The notes under the pieces were generated by a model. It made no database searches and was not told where the DNA came from. It saw only the letters and a list, made by a program, of their open reading frames with translations. From Arthrobacter sp. Y81 (GTDB taxonomy: Bacteria > Actinomycetota > Actinomycetes > Actinomycetales > Micrococcaceae), in NCBI RefSeq assembly GCF_002929335.1, contig NZ_PJIL01000005.1:124001-188000 (forward strand): DNA of 64,000 nucleotides, given 5' to 3'. Shown piece after piece: positions 59,943 to 64,000 of the stretch; within the stretch, counting starts at the first letter, position 1; every line of letters starts with the position of its first letter. The position numbers and the translations under genes were made by a program.

Positions 59943-60938
59943 TTAGCGGATACCCTGCTGGGCGAAGGTCAGGACTTCGGCCGCATTTGACTTGTCGACG
60001 AGGCTCGGTCCGGTGAGGACCGACTGGCCGCCGCCGATACTGAATCCGCCGCGCTTGTTCTGCCACAGCGCATCAACGGCTCCGTAGCCCTGCAGCCACG
60101 GCTGCTGGTCCACGGTGAACAGAACTGCACCATCCACGATCTTCTGGGCGAGATCCGCGTTCAGGTCGAAACTTGCAACCTTGGCAGAGCTGCCGGCGTC
60201 CGTGACCGACTTGAGGAGAGTCAGGGTTATGGGGGCACCGAGGCCGATGATGACGTCGGCGTCATTGGTAGCCTGGAGCTTGGCCGTCGCGGTGGACTGG
60301 ACGGAGGTCATGTCCTTGCCCTCGACGTAAAGGATCTCCGTTCCAGGCACCTTCGCCTTGACACCGGCGCAACGTGCTTCAAGTCCGACGTGGCCCTGCT
60401 CCTGGATCACGCAGACCGGGTGTTTGAAGTTCTCCGCCGCGAGCCGCGTACCGACGGCCTGTCCGGCGAGCTGCTCGTTGGAACCGAAGTGCGTGAAAGC
60501 CCCCAGCTGGGTGGCGACCGATTCGCCGGCGTTGAGGCTGACGATCGGGATGCCCGCGTCGGTAGCCTTCTGCAGGGCGTCTTTTAGGGCTTCGGGCTTG
60601 GCGAGTGTGACCGCGATGCCGTCGACCTTCTGGTCGATAGCCTGCTGGATGAGCTGGGCCTGACGCCCGGCTTCGGGATCGGACGTGTAGAGGAGCTCAA
60701 CGTTGTCCTTCGCCGATGCCTCCTCGGCACCCTTGCGAACGATGTCCCAGAAGGTGTCCCCTGCTGCGGCGTGGGTAATCAGGGCGATCTTCATCCGTTC
60801 CGTTGTGGCGACCTGACCGCCGCCGGCCGCGTTGCCGGAATCCGCGGGCTTGCCGCCGGTGCTTGAACATGCACTCATTGCCAGCATCGGCACAACCGCC
60901 GCCACAAGGGTCGCCTTGCGCCAGGAAAATTTAGCCAC
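59943..60938 (-). CDS. Lipoprotein sugar-binding protein of the ABC importer
   Basis: 331 residues with lipobox LAMSAC at about residues 19-24, so anchored outside the membrane. Peripla_BP_4 fold: MKIALITHAAAGDTFWDIVR, QAIDQKVDGIAVTLAKPEAL, SLNAGESVATQLGAFTHFGS. The layout matches ribose, fructose or inositol binding proteins. First gene of the importer-dehydrogenase operon; promoter and possible operator at 61039. Confidence 0.92.
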   Translation of the reverse strand: MAKFSWRKATLVAAVVPMLAMSACSSTGGKPADSGNAAGGGQVATTERMKIALITHAAAGDTFWDIVRKGAEEASAKDNVELLYTSDPEAGRQAQLIQQAIDQKVDGIAVTLAKPEALKDALQKATDAGIPIVSLNAGESVATQLGAFTHFGSNEQLAGQAVGTRLAAENFKHPVCVIQEQGHVGLEARCAGVKAKVPGTEILYVEGKDMTSVQSTATAKLQATNDADVIIGLGAPITLTLLKSVTDAGSSAKVASFDLNADLAQKIVDGAVLFTVDQQPWLQGYGAVDALWQNKRGGFSIGGGQSVLTGPSLVDKSNAAEVLTFAQQGIR

Positions 60939-61038
60939 CGTGAATCTCCTTTGATTTCAGCTCCGGGCTGCTACCTTGCAGCCGCCGGAATAATGCCTAC
61001 TTCGATCATGGTGACTTAGCTCACGCATGTCAATAGTT

Positions 61039-61048
61039 TGTCCTGACA
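61039..61048. promoter_or_regulatory. Candidate operator upstream of the ABC importer
   Basis: TGTC-ct-GACA is a short palindrome about 100 bases upstream of the binding-protein gene, within a 294-base divergent region. TGTCCT and TGACAT are shared with the region upstream of the UTRA-GntR gene. Confidence 0.4.
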
Positions 61049-61232
61049 TTAGGATGTAATCACGTAACTAAAGTGGGTGGGCGCGTAAGAAGTCATTGGT
61101 TCGCGGGCGATTCCAAGGCGGTGGCAGCAACCAAGAACCGACGACGACGGCAGCGAAAAGTGGCGGTGACAGCGACAGTAACGGAGAAGGGGCAGCATCA
61201 AAATTGTCGGTGCCTGATGATCTGACGGGGTT

Positions 61233-63032
61233 ATGGATCGCAGGACAGCCTGGAGTGCGGAGAGCAGGGAGGCCATGGAGGCCGTCGCTGCATCCGCTGT
61301 TGCGCTTGCAGCCTTCACCTCCGGCGCGGACCACGCTGATCAGTCGGGCATTGATCAGTCCCGGGACACGGATCCGTTCCGGGGCGTCGATCCGTCCCGG
61401 GGCGCCGGTCCGTTGCGGGACGCTGAACCGCTGCTGGATGCCGATCCGTTGCGGGATCTGGCCGATGCCTGCCTGGACGGGCTGGCCGGTGCGGCCCGGC
61501 TGGAGGCTCGGACCGCCGCGCTGAAGGTGCGGCTGACCGCGGACTACCTGCAGGCCACCAGGGCCCTGGCGTCCCCGGCGGCGTCCCCGCACGACCACAC
61601 CGTCCAGGAGATGGCGCTGGTGTCTGAGGTCGCCTGTGTCCTGACCGTCAGCGAACGCACCGCCAGCGCCTTGTTATGCGAGTGCGAGGCACTGACAACT
61701 TCGCTGCCGCTGACCCTGGCGGCCCTGCAGGCCGGGACGATCTCCTGGCAGCATGCCCGGATCCTCGTGGACGAAACCAGCAGCCTGGACCTGGCCGGGG
61801 CGGCGGCGCTGGAAGCGCACTTCCTGGACCCCGAAGCACCGAACCCGGCCCGCGGGTGCCCGGCCGGGGACCTCGTCCCGGGACGGTTCCGCACCAAATC
61901 ACGCACCTGGCGGGAACGCCACCACCCGGTCAGCATCGAACAACGCAACACCAAGTGCGCCGCGGACCGGCGGGTCGAGTTCGTCCCGGACCGGGACGGC
62001 ATGGCCTGGCTCTCCGCGTATCTCCCGGCCGATACCGCCGCAGGGATCTGGGAACGGACCACCGCCGCCGCCCGCGCCCTCCAAGGCCCAGACGAACCCC
62101 GGACCCTGACCCAGCTGCGCGCCGACATCGCCGCCACCCGGCTCCTCACCAGCGACGGGACCGGGGGCTGCAGCAGGACATCGGGCGGACTGGCCGACTG
62201 CGGACTGGCTTGCGGCGGAACTTGCCTGGACGGCGGTGCGTGCGGGGGCGGGTGCGGGGGTGTGCCGTCGCCGCGGGCGCAGGTCCTCATCACCGTCCCG
62301 GTCCTGTCCCTCCTGGGCGTCACCGGTGAACCGGCCATGCTGGACGGGTACGGGCCGATCCCGCCGTCCATGGCCCGCCGCCTGATCACCGACGGTGCCG
62401 ACTCCTTCTACCGGGTCCTGACAGATCCCCGCGATGGTGCCCCGCTGGAAATCGGACGGACCAGCTACCGCCTCACGAAAGCCCAGCGCCAGTGGCTCCG
62501 GCTCCGGCTCCGCGACAGCAGATGCCCCTTCCCCGGCTGCAACAGCCACTCCCTGGACAACGACGCAGACCACCTCCTGGCCTGGGCCGACGGAGGCACC
62601 ACCGGGATCTCCAACCTGGGCCAGCCCTGCCCCAAGCACCACCGCCTGAAACACGGCTCGGCCTGGACACCGGCCGGGGCCAGCAAAGACAGCCCGCCGG
62701 GATGGACCTCACCCTCAGGACGGTACTACGCCAGCGAACAGCAGGACTGGGAACCACCCGACTGGCCGCCCCACCTCATGGCCGCGAACGAAGGCCTAGA
62801 CGGAGGCCTGCCCGCGGATCCAGGCTGGGATCCCGAACTGGACCTGCACGCGGACCCCGGCCGGGATCCCGACCTGGACCTGCCCGAAGACCCCTTCCCG
62901 GACTGGCACCACTTCACGGCCGCGTTCGAAGTTCCCGCGGCAGGCATGGAGGATCCGCCCCTGGCCAGCGCCCCTCGAGGACCCTTTCCCGCAATGGCTC
63001 CTGCTCCTGTCTGCGTGCGACTAGTTGCCTAA
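61233..63032 (+). CDS. DUF222/HNH endonuclease (13E12 family), copy 2 with Cys/Gly-rich insertion
   Basis: 599 residues. The central DUF222 part and the HNH motif (CPFPGCNSHSLDNDADHLLA, GQPCPKHHRLKH) closely match the gene at 53301-54716. Differences: an N-terminal Asp/Pro/Arg repeat region (DPFRGVDPSRGAGPLRDAEP), a Cys/Gly-rich insertion of about 35 residues between the two conserved halves near residue 320 (seven Cys), and a C-terminal Asp/Pro repeat tail. The start at 61233 has only a weak ribosome site. Orientation is opposite to copy 1, so the two bound the ABC/dehydrogenase genes. Confidence 0.9.
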   Translation: MDRRTAWSAESREAMEAVAASAVALAAFTSGADHADQSGIDQSRDTDPFRGVDPSRGAGPLRDAEPLLDADPLRDLADACLDGLAGAARLEARTAALKVRLTADYLQATRALASPAASPHDHTVQEMALVSEVACVLTVSERTASALLCECEALTTSLPLTLAALQAGTISWQHARILVDETSSLDLAGAAALEAHFLDPEAPNPARGCPAGDLVPGRFRTKSRTWRERHHPVSIEQRNTKCAADRRVEFVPDRDGMAWLSAYLPADTAAGIWERTTAAARALQGPDEPRTLTQLRADIAATRLLTSDGTGGCSRTSGGLADCGLACGGTCLDGGACGGGCGGVPSPRAQVLITVPVLSLLGVTGEPAMLDGYGPIPPSMARRLITDGADSFYRVLTDPRDGAPLEIGRTSYRLTKAQRQWLRLRLRDSRCPFPGCNSHSLDNDADHLLAWADGGTTGISNLGQPCPKHHRLKHGSAWTPAGASKDSPPGWTSPSGRYYASEQQDWEPPDWPPHLMAANEGLDGGLPADPGWDPELDLHADPGRDPDLDLPEDPFPDWHHFTAAFEVPAAGMEDPPLASAPRGPFPAMAPAPVCVRLVA

Positions 63033-63075
63033 CGTTTCAGCCCAGTGATTCCACCAAGTTGTGGCACAAGGCGCC

Positions 63076-64000
63076 CTAGGTCCGCTGGAGTTCCACACTC
63101 TCCTGCTCACTGTCCGCGCTGACGCTGACGCCGGATTCGGGCAGGCCGCCACCCTGCGCGCCGTCGTGTCCGGCGGGCACGGCTTGCCCGGCTCGCCCGC
63201 CGTCGTGCCGCTTCGCAGCGGCCGCCGCGAACACCATGACCCCCAGGCCCAGCAGGGTGATTGCGGCGCCGGCCCAGATGGGCGAGGTGTAGCCGAGGCC
63301 GGCGGTGATGGTGACGCCGCCGAGCCAGGCACCGAGGGCGTTGCCGACGTTGAACGCGCCGATGTTGGCGCCGGAGGCCAAAGTGGGGGCGCTGTGGGCG
63401 TATTTCATGACCCGCATCTGCAGTCCCGGGACCGTCGCGAAACCGAAGCCGCCCATCAGGACGATGGAGGCGATAGTGAGGGGCTGGTTGCCGGCGGTCA
63501 GCGCGAAGGCCACGAGGACCACCACCAGCACAGCCAGGACCATCAGGAGGGTGCGGTCCACGTTCCGGTCCGCCGCCTTGCCGCCCACGGTGTTGCCGAT
63601 GAACAGTCCAACGCCGAAGAGGATCAGGAGCCAGGGCACGGTGGAGGCCGCGAAGCCGGTGACCTCGGTGAGGGTGAAGGCAATGTAGGTGAAGGCGCCG
63701 AACATGCCGCCGTAGCCGAGGATGGTGACGAGGACGGACAGCCAGACCTGGCCGGAGCGGAAGGCGCTGAGTTCGCTGCGGAGGCTTCCGGGGGCGGTGT
63801 CGCCGCGGCCGGTCTTGGGCACGAGCGTCAGGATGCCCACGAGTGCCAGGACGCCGATGCCCGTGATGGCCCAGAAAGTGGAGCGCCAGCCTGCCGCCTG
63901 GCCGAGCATGGTGCCGAACGGAACGCCCAGGACGTTGGCGGCGGTGAGTCCAGTGAACATGATGGCGATGGCGCCGGCCTTCTTGGTGGGGGCCACCATG
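63076..64000 (-). CDS. MFS transporter of the AraJ/PbuE (DHA1) type, partial
   Basis: The C-terminal 307 residues are in the window; the N-terminal helices lie beyond position 64000. AIAIMFTGLTAANVLGVPFGTMLG is motif C of DHA1 exporters, and GGFGFATVPGLQMRVM lies in a late helix. A hydrophilic tail of about 45 residues ends the protein. It is convergent with the HNH gene. The substrate is unknown; sugars, purines or drugs are typical for the group. Confidence 0.85.
   Translation of the reverse strand, partial: MVAPTKKAGAIAIMFTGLTAANVLGVPFGTMLGQAAGWRSTFWAITGIGVLALVGILTLVPKTGRGDTAPGSLRSELSAFRSGQVWLSVLVTILGYGGMFGAFTYIAFTLTEVTGFAASTVPWLLILFGVGLFIGNTVGGKAADRNVDRTLLMVLAVLVVVLVAFALTAGNQPLTIASIVLMGGFGFATVPGLQMRVMKYAHSAPTLASGANIGAFNVGNALGAWLGGVTITAGLGYTSPIWAGAAITLLGLGVMVFAAAAAKRHDGGRAGQAVPAGHDGAQGGGLPESGVSVSADSEQESVELQRT

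Overview
The window is high-GC DNA whose gene content fits a soil actinobacterium of the Micrococcaceae, most likely Arthrobacter, Pseudarthrobacter or Paenarthrobacter. The pointers are DUF222/HNH (13E12-type) endonucleases, a DUF6318-type lipoprotein next to a PKD-domain protein, an AcoR-like GAF regulator beside a butanediol-type dehydrogenase, a class E/F-type sortase, and GTG/TTG starts with strong GGAG-type ribosome binding sites. I saw no rRNA, tRNA, CRISPR array, insertion sequence or prophage. Most of the window reads as chromosomal metabolic and accessory content.

Layout. 1-4.7 kb: a minus-strand sugar cassette (TIM-barrel isomerase or decarboxylase, DhaK-DhaL kinase, RpiB-type isomerase, 3-hydroxyacyl-CoA-dehydrogenase-like enzyme) under a GntR regulator; the regulator gene and the cassette share a TCCTATAGG box. 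4.8-10.5 kb: Old Yellow Enzyme, butanediol-type dehydrogenase and flavin monooxygenase, with a divergent GAF regulator. 10.5-13.4 kb: exported PKD protein and lipoprotein, a flavin-binding oxidase-like protein and an orphan Vsr endonuclease. 13.5-19.3 kb: a candidate exopolysaccharide locus (processive GT2, a 53-residue LAYTG protein, a secreted GH26-like hydrolase) next to an HPt-like protein without its histidine, an OmpR-type regulator and a membrane histidine kinase. 19.3-24.7 kb: TetR regulator with a palindromic operator, McrBC type IV restriction, small proteins. 24.7-28.5 kb: heterodimeric ABC exporter with one degenerate ATP site. 28.9-33.5 kb: a CHATG-repeat surface protein, a sortase, and a MarR/DHA2 efflux pair. 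33.7-43.3 kb: nitrogen-related genes: ThDP decarboxylase plus ureohydrolase (probable guanidino-acid or arginine breakdown), glnK-amtB, an APC permease, an XRE-cupin regulator and a sodium symporter. 43.4-51.3 kb: acidic small protein, ferritin-like/VIT iron transporter, metzincin protease, LOG-like protein, SDR plus MFS plus GntR, and a PuuD-like hydrolase. 51.5-61.2 kb: an inositol-type region (GntR/UTRA regulator, iolB, two Gfo/Idh dehydrogenases, a TIM isomerase, a complete sugar ABC importer). It is interrupted by one DUF222/HNH gene and bounded by an inverted paralogue at 61.2-63.0 kb. The window ends inside an MFS exporter.

Structure beyond genes. Three long, nearly perfect hairpins lie just after stop codons of minus-strand genes (3869-3934, 4711-4771, 33617-33679). 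Four convergent gene junctions carry hairpins or short direct repeats that in some cases run into a stop codon. Several palindromes sit in front of regulator genes. The candidates I consider most worth following are the GT2/LAYTG/GH26/HPt locus, the GntR-controlled sugar-acid cassette, and the repeated hairpin class.
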